DNA from: G963667675 sp964291545
GTDB lineage: Bacteria > Chloroflexota > Dehalococcoidia > Lucifugimonadales > UBA3495
Direction: 5' to 3'
Length of the DNA stretch: 64,000 nucleotides
Assembly (NCBI GenBank): GCA_964291545.2
Contig: OZ219861.1
Location: forward strand, 868,001 to 932,000
The notes under the pieces are model-generated. The model worked only from the letters and a program-made list of their open reading frames with translations, had not been told where the DNA came from and made no database searches. Shown here piece after piece: positions 35,647-44,457 of the stretch. The translations under genes and the position numbers were made by a program. Within the stretch, counting starts at the first letter, position 1. The number at the start of each line of letters is the position of its first letter.

Positions 35647-35766
35647 ACCGCCATCGGGGCGCCGGATCGCCGTCCCGTGGTGGCGGACGGCCGCAGTAAT
35701 CCCGCCGGGGGTTTGGCGGCGGGCCCCAGCGTTAGGAATCAACAACCCCCCATCGTGAGGTGAGCA

Positions 35767-36603
35767 ATGGGCAGACTGGACGGCCAGGTAGCCATCGTTA
35801 CCGGCGGCGCCCAGGGAATTGGCGGGAGTTGCTCCAGGAGGCTGGCGGAAGAGGGGGCGCAGGTGCTGATTGCCGACATCGACGCGGTCACTGCCGGCGC
35901 CAACGTTGACGGCATTCGCGCCCGCGGCGGAACGGCAGAGAGCATAAACGCCGACCTGTCCAGGCATCAAGACATCAAGTCGATGATCGACCACGCGGTC
36001 CAACTGTGGGGCCGGTTGGACATCCTGGTCAACAACGCCTACAACCCCAAGCACGGCAGCGGGGCCGAGGGAGCCCTGGAAACCACCGAAGAGGACTGGG
36101 ACTTTGGCATGTCTTTGCTGGTCAAGGCCATATTCCTGGCCGCCAAGTACGCCGTGCCCGAAATGCGCCGGACCGGAGCGGGCAGCATTATCAACGTCTC
36201 CTCGGTCCATGGCCTCCTCGCCGCCCCCGGAAAAATGGTCTACGAGGCGGGCAAGGCGGCGGTCATCGGGCTCACCCGCCAGATGGCCACCGATTTCGGC
36301 CCCATGGGAATAAGGGTTAACGCCATTTGTCCCGGACACATCGTCACCGAGCGCATCCGGGCTGGCTGGGACGAGAACCCGTCTGGAGAACGTTTCTTCC
36401 AGGACCAATACCCCTTGCGGAAACTGGGTAGGCCCGAGGACATAGCCAACGCGGTGGTGTTTCTCAGTTCCGACGAGGCTGCGTTCATCACCGGCCATTC
36501 GCTGGTGGTTGACGGCGGTCTTACGATTCAGCTCCAGGAAGACTTCGGGGTCAGGCAAGCCCACTACCTCCGCGATCACCCTGACACTCAATTGCCGGCC
36601 TAG
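35767..36603 (+). CDS. SDR family oxidoreductase
   Basis: A 278-residue classical short-chain dehydrogenase: TGGAQGIGGS (cofactor glycine motif), ILVNNAYN (NNAG-like), catalytic Ser in INVSSVHG and YEAGK (YxxxK). The first strand ends in ADID, an acidic residue favouring NAD(H). The substrate is not readable. It has an unusual charged C-terminal tail (DFGVRQAHYLRDHPD). GAGGTGAGC precedes the ATG. The gene stands alone between the GH15 and the molybdopterin oxidoreductase genes. Confidence 0.88.
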   Translation: MGRLDGQVAIVTGGAQGIGGSCSRRLAEEGAQVLIADIDAVTAGANVDGIRARGGTAESINADLSRHQDIKSMIDHAVQLWGRLDILVNNAYNPKHGSGAEGALETTEEDWDFGMSLLVKAIFLAAKYAVPEMRRTGAGSIINVSSVHGLLAAPGKMVYEAGKAAVIGLTRQMATDFGPMGIRVNAICPGHIVTERIRAGWDENPSGERFFQDQYPLRKLGRPEDIANAVVFLSSDEAAFITGHSLVVDGGLTIQLQEDFGVRQAHYLRDHPDTQLPA

Positions 36604-36714
36604 CCCGCCGGTTCACTAAGTTTTAAGCCCATAAACTCGACCCGGGGCAACGCCGCCAAAACCGACCGGGCTCGATGGTCGTACACCAGTTGTAAATCGC
36701 CGTAGGACAAAGAC

Positions 36715-37755
36715 ATGGCACACCCTTGGGCCAACGTTTTCATCCTGCTGGTTGGCGGGACCTCCTTGGTCACCGGATTCCTGGGACTCATCGGGGGCTC
36801 GTCCGACTGGACTATCGCGCTCCACGTGCACCGGGTTTCCGGCTACGCCTTGGCGGCCCTGCTCCTGTGGAAGGGCCGCAACATCCTCATGTCTCTTACC
36901 AACCCGGCCATGTGGCGGCAGAAACCCGCCCTGATGCTCGGCTCCATCGCCATATTCACGCTGCTGCTGGCCGCCATGGGCCTCGGAATATACTGGAGCT
37001 ACGGCGGTTACTTCACCTACCTTGGCTTTAGCGGGGTAAGTTGGCACATATACCTTTCGCTGCTCCTTGCTCCCCTGGTGGCCTGGCACACTTTCACCCA
37101 CTCCTGGACCCTGCGACCCCGCTTCTGGGTGCAGCGTCGTTCCTTCCTGAGACTGGCCGGACTCAGCCTAGCCGGCCTCGCGCTGTGGCGCGCCGGTGAT
37201 TTTACCGCCGGTGCCTTGCAGCTTTCCGCAGACGGCCAGAGGTTCACCGGGTCCTACGAGCGTGCCAGCTTTGCCGGCAATGCCTTCCCCACCACGTCCT
37301 GGCTCAACGACAATCCGGACCGGGTCGACGGCGACTCCTGGCGGCTAAGCGTCTCGGGTTTGATCAGCAACGATCTTAGCTTCAAGCTGGAAGACCTGGC
37401 CGGCCGCCGGGAAAAGCTCACCGCCCTGCTCGACTGCACCGGTGGTTGGTATTCCACCCAGGAATGGGAGGGAACGCCCCTGAGGGAAGTGCTCCAAGCC
37501 GCCGGTGTCAAGTCCGGCGCAGGCAGCATCACCGTGCGGTCGGTTACGGGATACCAGCGCCGATTCTCCTTGAGAGAAGCCGACGGATACCTGCTGGCCA
37601 CCCACGTCGGCGGAGAGCCCATCTCCCACGGCCACGGTTTTCCCGTGCGGCTGGCGGCCCCCGGCAAGCGGGGTTTCGAGTGGGTCAAGTGGGTGGAGTC
37701 TATTAGCGTCAACGACACCGGCAAGTGGTGGCAGTCACCCTTCCCGCTTACCTAG
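36715..37755 (+). CDS. Membrane cytochrome-b-like/molybdopterin oxidoreductase fusion
   Basis: A 346-residue protein. Residues 1-135 hold four hydrophobic helices with paired His (H37/H39, H111, H125, H129; LHVHRVSGY, SWHIYLSLL, WHTFTHSW), fitting a heme-b membrane anchor. Residues 141-160 (RRSFLRLAGLSLAGLALWR) look like an internal Tat-type signal/TM segment. Residues 180-346 are a sulfite-oxidase-type molybdopterin domain with the presumptive Mo-ligating Cys241 in LLDCTGGWYS and LATHVGGEPISHGHGFPVRL. Probably an extracytoplasmic oxidoreductase feeding or drawing on the quinone pool, comparable to MsrP-MsrQ or sulfite oxidases; substrate unknown. Confidence 0.85.
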   Translation: MAHPWANVFILLVGGTSLVTGFLGLIGGSSDWTIALHVHRVSGYALAALLLWKGRNILMSLTNPAMWRQKPALMLGSIAIFTLLLAAMGLGIYWSYGGYFTYLGFSGVSWHIYLSLLLAPLVAWHTFTHSWTLRPRFWVQRRSFLRLAGLSLAGLALWRAGDFTAGALQLSADGQRFTGSYERASFAGNAFPTTSWLNDNPDRVDGDSWRLSVSGLISNDLSFKLEDLAGRREKLTALLDCTGGWYSTQEWEGTPLREVLQAAGVKSGAGSITVRSVTGYQRRFSLREADGYLLATHVGGEPISHGHGFPVRLAAPGKRGFEWVKWVESISVNDTGKWWQSPFPLT

Positions 37756-37801
37756 TCCTATGATCGCCGCGGTCGCCCTGCGGGCCTTGGGCAGGAGTTT
37801 G

Positions 37802-38053
37802 TCAGTGCGGCGTCTCTATATGCTCGTTGATGTCGGCTTGCATCTGCGTAGTGATGGCCAACATTCTGCTGACAAGTTCATTGCTTGCTGTCCGGCTCCG
37901 TTCCAACTCTTGGAGGCGCTGTTCCGCGTCCCTGGCCCAATGGTCCAGCCGTTCTTGGTCGCGTTCCGTCAACTCGGCCCATTCGCTCGTGATGCGAGCT
38001 AACTCTTCAAGAGCTTGTACCCGTTCTTCTAAACGGCTGTCCCCGTTGGTCAT
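37802..38053 (-). CDS. Small coiled-coil hypothetical protein
   Basis: An 83-residue, strongly charged, all-helical protein (heptad pattern in RLEERVQALEELARITSEWA and RLQELERSRTASNELVSRML). No family recognised. The ATG at 38053 has GGAGG 4 bases upstream, supporting translation. It lies opposite and downstream of the molybdopterin gene. Confidence 0.6.
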   Translation of the reverse strand: MTNGDSRLEERVQALEELARITSEWAELTERDQERLDHWARDAEQRLQELERSRTASNELVSRMLAITTQMQADINEHIETPH

Positions 38054-38270
38054 ATAGCCTCCGGTCGAGCGTACCTGTCCCTACCGTCCGTTGGTAGCCG
38101 TGCCCATCATCAAGACTCAGACATTGAAACATGCTTCACCGGCAACCGCAATGGTTGGAATGTCAGGCCCGGCTTGACCTCCCTTTTTGTTGGGCTATGC
38201 GCCGCGACCGACAGTGGCGCTGAACTAATTCTTTGATTCCAGGCTGAGGTGCCCTCGGGCGCCGCGGGAC

Positions 38271-38299
38271 TTGCTAACCAGCCCGTTTTCTTGTATCTT
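38271..38299 (+). promoter_or_regulatory. sodN promoter
   Basis: TTGCTA (38271-38276), 17-base spacer, TATCTT (38294-38299). The leader is about 32 bases and contains GAGG before the ATG. Confidence 0.45.
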
Positions 38300-38337
38300 G
38301 TGCCTGCTTCAAATCTCATGCAAGCGAGGATGTAAAG

Positions 38338-38790
38338 ATGTTTAACCCACTAGGGCTGTTGAAGGCCCGGATAGCTGAAGCCCACTGCGATATTCCCTGC
38401 GGGATCTACGACCCGGTGTCAGCGAAGATCGCCGCCCAGACCGTCCAGAAGATGGTGCTGCGGATGCAGTCCCTGGAAGAAGGCGACGACCACGTGGCCT
38501 ACGCCAATACCATGTCCCGCTACATAGCGGCCAAAGAGGAGCACGCCGAGCTCTGCAAGCGCGAACTGCGAATCCTCTGGGCCGACTACGCCTGGCCCAA
38601 TACCGACGCCAACGATCTGGCCGCCAAGTTCAACGCCGCCCTGAAGGTGGCCGGCCGCTGCCGCCAGACGGTGGATATGGCCGCCTGCGAAGAGCTGGTA
38701 GCCGCGGTGGACGACATCGCCGCGGCTTTCTGGGCCACCAAGAACGTGGAATACAGCGACCCCAACGCTGCGGCGCGCTACGGCGCCTAG
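38338..38790 (+). CDS. sodN: Nickel superoxide dismutase precursor
   Basis: A 150-residue Ni-SOD precursor. A short propeptide (MFNPLGLLKARIAEA) precedes the mature N-terminus HCDIPCGIYDP, whose first His, Cys2 and Cys6 form the Ni hook. The rest is the four-helix bundle (VQKMVLRMQSLE, NTMSRYIAAKEEHAELCK, LRILWADY). The enzyme dismutates superoxide as a homohexamer after propeptide removal. The usual processing peptidase gene sodX is not adjacent or elsewhere in this window. A good terminator follows. Confidence 0.96.
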   Translation: MFNPLGLLKARIAEAHCDIPCGIYDPVSAKIAAQTVQKMVLRMQSLEEGDDHVAYANTMSRYIAAKEEHAELCKRELRILWADYAWPNTDANDLAAKFNAALKVAGRCRQTVDMAACEELVAAVDDIAAAFWATKNVEYSDPNAAARYGA

Positions 38791-38815
38791 CCCACCCTAT
38801 CTTCGGCAAAACTCA

Positions 38816-38850
38816 ACGGCCCGCCGGTAATTAGGCGGGCCGTTTTGGTT
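38816..38850 (+). terminator. Intrinsic terminator of sodN
   Basis: Stem ACGGCCCGCC / GGCGGGCCGT with an 8-base loop, followed by TTTTGGTTT. It may also serve as an end for hemL on the other strand. Confidence 0.85.
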
Positions 38851-38895
38851 TAACGTATTTGTTCTCCGGGGCCTTCTAATCCCCGACCGTAGCCT

Positions 38896-40188
38896 TCAGT
38901 CACTCCCCACTTTCTTCAACGCCGCCTCCGCTGCAGTAAGCGTCCGGTCTATGTCAGACTCCGTGTGCGCCAATGAGACAAAGCCGGCTTCGAACTGCGA
39001 CGGCGCCAGGTAGACGCCATGGGCCAGCATGGCGTGAAAGTACCGCCGGTACCGGTCGGTGTCCGACCTTTCCGCGTCGGCCAGGTTCTCCACCGGACCC
39101 GGGTTGAAGAACCCGCAGAACGCCGACCCCACTCGGTTTATCGTCCCTGGGACTTCCATCCGCCCAAAAGTCTCCGATAGCCCGGCGGTTAGCTGGTGGG
39201 ACATGGACTCCAGCTTCTCGTAGGTCCCCGGCTGCGACAACTCCCGCAAAGTAGCTATGCCCGCGGCTACGGCCAGGGGGTTCCCCGACAGGGTCCCGGC
39301 CTGGTACATGGGGCCCAGAGGGGCAACCATTTCCATTATTTCTCTCCGGCCTCCGTAAGCCCCCACCGGCAGCCCGCCGCCGATGATTTTCCCCAGGCAT
39401 GTGATGTCCGGTGTCACCCCGAACAGGCTCTGCGCCCCGCCGTATGATACCCGGAACCCGGTGATCACCTCGTCGAATATCAGCAATGCCCCAGCCTGGG
39501 CAGTCAGCCGCCGCAGCCCCGGGAGAAACCCGTCGACGGGCGGCGCCACTCCCATGTTCCCCGCCGCCGGCTCCACGATGACCCCCGCAATGTCGCCGGG
39601 ATTGGCGTCGAAATACCGCTCTACAGATGCAACGTCGTTGTAGTCGGCAACCAGGGTTTCCTTGGCGTAGGACTCCGGCACCCCTGCGCTGGTGGCGATT
39701 CCGTGGGTCAACGCTCCCGACCCCGCCTTCACCAACAGTCCGTCGGCATGGCCGTGATAGCACCCGGCGAACTTGATGATTTTGTTCCGCCCCGTGAAAG
39801 CTCTCGCCAGCCGGATCGCGCTCATGCACGCTTCGGTCCCCGAGTTCACCAGCCGCACCGTCTCCACCGAAGGGAGCGCCTTACAGATCATCCGCGCCAG
39901 CTCCACCTCCCCTTCCACCAGTGCGCCGAAGCTCACGCCCTTTTCTGCTGCTTTTCTCAGCGCCTCCAGCACCGCCGGGTGGGCGTGGCCCAGCACCAGC
40001 GGCCCCCAGGACCCCACGTAGTCGATAAACTCGTTGCCGTCCGCGTCCCATATCCGCGCGCCCTCGCCTCGGGTGATGAACAAGGGCGTGCCCTCCACGG
40101 CCCGAAAAGAACGCACCGGGCTGTTGACGCCCCCTGGGATGTACTTCTGGGCTTCGGCGAAAAGCCGCCGCGATGCTTTTACCTGCAT
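38896..40188 (-). CDS. hemL: Glutamate-1-semialdehyde 2,1-aminomutase
   Basis: A 430-residue PLP enzyme making 5-aminolevulinate from glutamate-1-semialdehyde (C5 pathway). Seen: PGGVNSPVRSFRAVEGTP, RLVNSGTEACMSAIRLAR, GCYHGHADGLLVKAGSG, FDEVITGFRVSYGG and the PLP lysine in TCLGKIIGGGLPVGAYGG. It abuts the hemB stop with no gap. Its partner glutamyl-tRNA reductase (hemA) is not in the window. Last gene of the tetrapyrrole operon. Confidence 0.97.
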   Translation of the reverse strand: MQVKASRRLFAEAQKYIPGGVNSPVRSFRAVEGTPLFITRGEGARIWDADGNEFIDYVGSWGPLVLGHAHPAVLEALRKAAEKGVSFGALVEGEVELARMICKALPSVETVRLVNSGTEACMSAIRLARAFTGRNKIIKFAGCYHGHADGLLVKAGSGALTHGIATSAGVPESYAKETLVADYNDVASVERYFDANPGDIAGVIVEPAAGNMGVAPPVDGFLPGLRRLTAQAGALLIFDEVITGFRVSYGGAQSLFGVTPDITCLGKIIGGGLPVGAYGGRREIMEMVAPLGPMYQAGTLSGNPLAVAAGIATLRELSQPGTYEKLESMSHQLTAGLSETFGRMEVPGTINRVGSAFCGFFNPGPVENLADAERSDTDRYRRYFHAMLAHGVYLAPSQFEAGFVSLAHTESDIDRTLTAAEAALKKVGSD

Positions 40189-41172
40189 TCAGGAATCTTC
40201 CCTTAGCCAGCGGGCAACGTCCTTGGCGTGATAGCTCAGGATTATGTCCGCACCGGCCCGTTTTATAGCGGTCAGCGCCTCCAAAGTCACCGTCTTTTCA
40301 TCGACCCACCCCTGGACCGAGGCTGCCTTGATCATCGAGTACTCGCCGCTCACGTTGTAAGCCGCCAGTGGATGGTCGAACCTGTCCCGCGCTTGCCGGA
40401 TTACGTCCAGGTAGGCCAGCGCCGGCTTCACCATCACTATGTCCGCCCCCTCCGCAATGTCGCCTTCTATTTCCCGCATGGCCATGCGGGCGTTGGCCGG
40501 GTCCATCTGGTAGCTGCGGCGGTCGCCGAACTGGGGAGCCGACTCGGCCGCCACCCGGAACGGGCCGAAAAATCCCGAGGCGTATTTGGCGGCGTAGCCC
40601 ATTATCGGCGTGTCTGTGTACCCCTGGCCGTCCAGCGCCTGGCGAATGGCCCACACCTGCCCGTCCATCATCGCCGAAGGCGCCACCAGGTCGGCCCCGG
40701 CTTGAGCGTGGGACACCGCGGTCTGCGCCAGCAGTTCCAGGGTCCGGTCGTTGTCTACCCGTCCGTTGTCTATTACCCCGCAATGCCCGTGATCTGTGTA
40801 CTCGCACATGCACACGTCGGTAATCACCATCATGTCGGGAGTGGTCTTCTTGATGGCCCGGATGGCCTCCTGCACTATGCCTTCCGGGTCGTAGCCCTCG
40901 GCGCCCAATGGGTCCTTTTCCGCCGGAAGCCCGAACAGCAGCACCGCGGGAACGCCCAACTCCCCGGCCTCTGACACTTCTTCGGTCAGCGTGTCCAACG
41001 ACAAGTGGTAGCAGCCCGGCATCGGCTCGATGGGCGCCCTCACGCCTCTCCCGTGGGTGACGAACACCGGATAGACGAACTCCTTTACCGAGAGCCGCGT
41101 CTCCCGGGCCATGTTCCGCACCGGCTCCCGTTCCCTCAGCCTCCGCAACCGTACGTCGGGAAAGTTAGCCAT
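40189..41172 (-). CDS. hemB: Porphobilinogen synthase (delta-aminolevulinate dehydratase)
   Basis: A 327-residue enzyme condensing two 5-aminolevulinates into porphobilinogen. Seen: the zinc-type cluster DVCMCEYTDHGHCG, the Schiff-base lysines in GYAAKYASGFFGPFR and IVMVKPALAYLD, and SYHAKDVA. ATG 41172 has AAGGAGA upstream; the open frame to 41226 is ignored. It starts 16 bp after cobA-hemD and abuts hemL. Confidence 0.97.
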   Translation of the reverse strand: MANFPDVRLRRLREREPVRNMARETRLSVKEFVYPVFVTHGRGVRAPIEPMPGCYHLSLDTLTEEVSEAGELGVPAVLLFGLPAEKDPLGAEGYDPEGIVQEAIRAIKKTTPDMMVITDVCMCEYTDHGHCGVIDNGRVDNDRTLELLAQTAVSHAQAGADLVAPSAMMDGQVWAIRQALDGQGYTDTPIMGYAAKYASGFFGPFRVAAESAPQFGDRRSYQMDPANARMAMREIEGDIAEGADIVMVKPALAYLDVIRQARDRFDHPLAAYNVSGEYSMIKAASVQGWVDEKTVTLEALTAIKRAGADIILSYHAKDVARWLREDS

Positions 41173-41188
41173 CAGGTCTCCTTTTCTT

Positions 41189-42721
41189 CTAGCGCCGGCA
41201 TTCTTGGCCTCGTTGCACGTATCCAACCACCGACTCCGCCAGGCCTTCCACGTTGTGCTTCTCCGCCACCAGGTCCACCCTCAGTCCCATCTCCCTCGCC
41301 GTGGCTGCCGTGGACGGGCCGATGCAAGCTATGACGCTGGACTCCAGGCGGGAACTGTCGCCGTTCAGGGCTTCCAGCAGGTTGCGCACCGTGGAGGAAC
41401 TGGTGAATGTCGCTATGTCTATCCCCTCTTCGAGGGCCTCTTTGGCGAGTCGGCCGATGTCCGGAGCGGGAACGGTCCTGTACGCTGCCACCTGCTCCAC
41501 ATTGGCCCCCGCGGACGTCAACTTCTGGGCCAGCAGGTCCCGCCCGATGTCTGCCCCGGGCAGGAGCGCCTTCACGTCCTCCCAATTCCAGCCGGAAATC
41601 TCATCGACAACCGCCTGCGCCGTGGAGGTGGCCGGCAGGTAGTCGGCGACGATACCCCGCTGGGCCAACGCCTGGGCTGTGGCAGGGCCGATGGCGCCGA
41701 CCTTGGCCGGCCCGAACGCCCGCGCATCCCTGTTGCGTTCCCCGGCGGCCAGCCGCGAAAAGACCGCTTCCACCGCATTGGTGCTGGCGAAAAATACCCA
41801 GCCAAAATCGGCCAGCCGCTCCAGCGCCGCGTCCATCTCAGAGTAGTCTTCCAAAGGCGCGGTCTGTATAGTCGGAAGTTCAATCGGGTCTGCGCCCAGG
41901 CCCTTCAGAAGTTCCTTCAGCCGCGACGCCTGGCTCCGCGAGCGGGTAATCAAGACCTTCTTACCCCAAAGGGGCTTGTCGTCGAACCAGCGTAGTTGTT
42001 CCCTAAGCTCCACCACCTTGCCCACGATGGCTGCCACCGGCGGCTGCAGGCCCGCCTCCCGGCCCCTGCTGACTATGTCTCCCAGGCGGCCGGTGACCGT
42101 CTTTTGCCGAGGCCACGTGCCCCACTGGACCAGGGCCGCCGGGGTCGCCGGGTCCATCCCGTTGCCGCACAGCGTCTCTACAATCCTCTCCAATTCTGTC
42201 CAGCCCATGAGCACCACCAGGGTGCCGCCGGTGCGGGCCAGCGCGTCCCATGACACCGCTGAGTCCGGTTTCGACGGGTCTTCACTGCCGCTCACCACTG
42301 TGAACGTCGAAGACACACCCCGGTGGGTCAGGGGTATGCCCGCATATGCGGCCGCGCCCACGGGAGACGTCACTCCCGGTACGACCTCGAATGGGATGCC
42401 GCGCTCCGCCAATGCCAGGGCCTCCTCGCCGCCCCTGCCGAAGACGAACGGGTCGCCACCCTTCAATCGCACCACTTCCTTGCCCGCGGCGGCTCCGTCG
42501 ATTAGCGTCTGGTTGATTTCGTCTTGGGACATTGCCTGCCTGCCCCGTTCCTTGCCGACGAACACCCTTTCCGCCGACGGGGGGACATTCTCCAACAACG
42601 ACGAGTCCAGCAACCGGTCGTAGACCACCAGTTGCGCTCTTTCCAGGCAGCGAAGCCCCTTCATGGTGATCAACCCAGGGTCGCCGGGGCCCGCTCCCAC
42701 CAGGTAGACTTTGCCGCTCAA
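41189..42721 (-). CDS. cobA-hemD: Fused uroporphyrinogen-III C-methyltransferase / uroporphyrinogen-III synthase
   Basis: A 510-residue bifunctional protein. Residues 1-245 are a SAM-dependent methyltransferase (VYLVGAGPGDPGLITMKG, VVRLKGGDPFVFGRGGEEA, PGVTSPVGAAAYAGIPLTHR) making precorrin-2. Residues about 255-510 are HemD-like (VLITRSRSQASRLKELLKGL, VFFASTNAVEAVF, CIGPSTAATAREMGLRVDLV), closing and inverting ring D. TTG start. The fusion channels hydroxymethylbilane product straight to the siroheme/corrin branch and is known in several anaerobic and Gram-positive groups. Confidence 0.95.
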   Translation of the reverse strand: MSGKVYLVGAGPGDPGLITMKGLRCLERAQLVVYDRLLDSSLLENVPPSAERVFVGKERGRQAMSQDEINQTLIDGAAAGKEVVRLKGGDPFVFGRGGEEALALAERGIPFEVVPGVTSPVGAAAYAGIPLTHRGVSSTFTVVSGSEDPSKPDSAVSWDALARTGGTLVVLMGWTELERIVETLCGNGMDPATPAALVQWGTWPRQKTVTGRLGDIVSRGREAGLQPPVAAIVGKVVELREQLRWFDDKPLWGKKVLITRSRSQASRLKELLKGLGADPIELPTIQTAPLEDYSEMDAALERLADFGWVFFASTNAVEAVFSRLAAGERNRDARAFGPAKVGAIGPATAQALAQRGIVADYLPATSTAQAVVDEISGWNWEDVKALLPGADIGRDLLAQKLTSAGANVEQVAAYRTVPAPDIGRLAKEALEEGIDIATFTSSSTVRNLLEALNGDSSRLESSVIACIGPSTAATAREMGLRVDLVAEKHNVEGLAESVVGYVQRGQECRR

Positions 42722-42724
42722 CTG

Positions 42725-43678
42725 CTACTCTTCCAACCCGGGTGTATGTTGTTCCACGTGTTCCAGGTTCACCAGCTCCATTCCTCCCCGCTCCGCAACG
42801 GCCAGATAGGCGTCGCTGGCCATTTGCAGCGGGTCCAGGGTCAAGCCCTCCAGCTTGGACCGGAAGACCTTGCTTCCGTCGGCCGACGCTACGAACAGCG
42901 TCATCAGCATCAGTTCCTCTTGGCATTGGGCGTAAGCGCCAACCGGCAATCGGCAGCCTTCCCCCAATTTTTCCAGGAACGCCCGCTCCGCCGTGACTGA
43001 CAGCCGGGTCTCGATGTGCTCTATACGCCGGAGCATCCCCAGCATGCGGTCATCCCCGGCGCGGATTTGCACAGCCACTGCCCCCTGCCCCGGCGGAGGC
43101 ACGAACCGCTGCGGCGACAAGTGCTCCGCGATCTCATCGCTCAACCCCAGGCGCGCCAGGCCCGCCGCCGCCAGTATGGCGCCGTCGCATTCCTCGCCCC
43201 GGGCCTTGCGCAGCCGCGTTTCCACGTTCCCTCGCAGGGCTACCGGGACCACCTGGGGGCAGTAGTATTTCAGCAGCGCCTGCCGCCGCGGGCTGCTGGT
43301 CCCGATTCGCGCCCCTTCCGGCAGGCTGTCCAGCGAGCAGCCCCAGCGGTTGACCAGCACGTCTCTGGGGTCCTCCCGCCGCAGCACCGCTCCCACCGCC
43401 AGGTCCGGCGCCATCCGGGTGGGCAGGTCCTTCAGGCTGTGCACGGCCATGTCCAACTGGCCTTCCTGTAGCTGCCGTTCGATTTCCTTGACAAAGACAC
43501 CCAGTCCCATTCCGATTAACGACGCATCTGGTTGGACATCCCCCTGGGTGCGCACCTCGACCACTTCGAACTCCAAGTGGGGGTTCATCGGACGCAAACG
43601 GGAAAGGACCTCCTCGTCCTGCCGCAGTGCCAGGGCGCTGCCCCGGCTCCCAACCCTTATGACGTTACTCTCAGCCAA
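42725..43678 (-). CDS. hemC: Hydroxymethylbilane synthase (porphobilinogen deaminase)
   Basis: About 317 residues; polymerises four porphobilinogens on a dipyrromethane cofactor. Seen: VIRVGSRGSALALRQ, DMAVHSLKDLPTRM, RIGTSSPRRQALL, LRGNVETRLRKA and the cofactor Cys in LGEGCRLPVGAYA. The start is uncertain: TTG 43678 with GGGG 6 bases upstream gives a standard N-terminus; TTG 43723 and GTG 43699 are alternatives. Lies 3 bp before cobA-hemD. Confidence 0.94.
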   Translation of the reverse strand: MAESNVIRVGSRGSALALRQDEEVLSRLRPMNPHLEFEVVEVRTQGDVQPDASLIGMGLGVFVKEIERQLQEGQLDMAVHSLKDLPTRMAPDLAVGAVLRREDPRDVLVNRWGCSLDSLPEGARIGTSSPRRQALLKYYCPQVVPVALRGNVETRLRKARGEECDGAILAAAGLARLGLSDEIAEHLSPQRFVPPPGQGAVAVQIRAGDDRMLGMLRRIEHIETRLSVTAERAFLEKLGEGCRLPVGAYAQCQEELMLMTLFVASADGSKVFRSKLEGLTLDPLQMASDAYLAVAERGGMELVNLEHVEQHTPGLEE

Positions 43679-43753
43679 GACGAGCCCCAACGGCGTCACC
43701 GCGCCGGATGCAGGTTGAACCAATAACTGGGTACGGCAAGCTCAAGTCCATGT

Positions 43754-44446
43754 CTAACCCGGCTTGCTGCCGCAGCCGTCGGCCTGGCAGCGGGCCGTGT
43801 CTGGACAGAGGCTGGCGTCGCCGCCGCTTAACCGGGACAGCAGCCAGGTCAGGGCTTCTTCTTCCTTGCCATCCTGGGCCAGTTCCAGCAGGTCAGTGGT
43901 TAGACAGCACTGCCACCTCTGCGGGTCCACGGTCAAGCCCCGCTGCTTCACCTGGGTTCGCGCCTGGGACAGTATCCCTGCCAGGTCGGCCCAGTCCATC
44001 ACCGCGCTGCCCGTAAGCTCTTCCCGGAATTTCCTCGCCAATGCCGGGCTGGCGCCCCCGGTCGAAATGGCCACCGTGACCGCGCCGCGGCTGACTATCG
44101 ACGGAGCGATAAAGGAACACTGGGCCGGCGCGTCGACCACGTTGATCAGGATTCCAGCCTCTTCCGCTTCTTGGAAAATCGCCTCGTTGACCGCTCGAGC
44201 GTTGGTGGTGGCGATGGCCAGGAACGCCCCTTTTAGGTCTCCCGCCTGGTATTTCCGTGCTTGCCAGTTGAGCTGCCCCTGTTCCGCCGCCGCCAGGATG
44301 CCCGGCGTGACCTCCGGGCTCACCACGGTGATGTTGGCGCCGGCCTCCCTCAGTTGGGCGACCTTACCTTCCGCCACCGCTCCGCCCCCAATCACGACGC
44401 AACGCCTGTCTCTGACGTTCAGGTACGCCGGGTAATAGGACGGCAT
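43754..44446 (-). CDS. Precorrin-2 dehydrogenase / sirohydrochlorin ferrochelatase (CysG-N/Met8 type)
   Basis: About 230 residues. N-terminal Rossmann domain (MPSYYPAYLNVRDRRCVVIG, GGGAVAEGKVAQLREAGANI, LAIATTNARAVNEAI) and the central CysG dimerisation part (PAQCSFIAPSIVSRGAVTVA, STGGASPALARKFREEL). It oxidises precorrin-2 with NAD+ and probably inserts Fe to give siroheme. The C-terminus is unusual: a Cys-rich tail (LCPDTARCQADGCGSKPG) that could bind metal. It stands between ahbAB and hemC in the same operon. Confidence 0.9.
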   Translation of the reverse strand: MPSYYPAYLNVRDRRCVVIGGGAVAEGKVAQLREAGANITVVSPEVTPGILAAAEQGQLNWQARKYQAGDLKGAFLAIATTNARAVNEAIFQEAEEAGILINVVDAPAQCSFIAPSIVSRGAVTVAISTGGASPALARKFREELTGSAVMDWADLAGILSQARTQVKQRGLTVDPQRWQCCLTTDLLELAQDGKEEEALTWLLSRLSGGDASLCPDTARCQADGCGSKPG

Positions 44447-44457
44447 CTGGCGCCCGC

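Noticed and set aside
35173..36591. Long minus-strand frame across the GH15 end and the SDR
   Set aside because: Spans two well-supported plus-strand genes and the gap between them; composition is that of an antisense shadow.
38110..38319. 69-codon minus-strand frame upstream of sodN
   Set aside because: No ribosome-binding site, atypical composition, overlaps the sodN promoter region.
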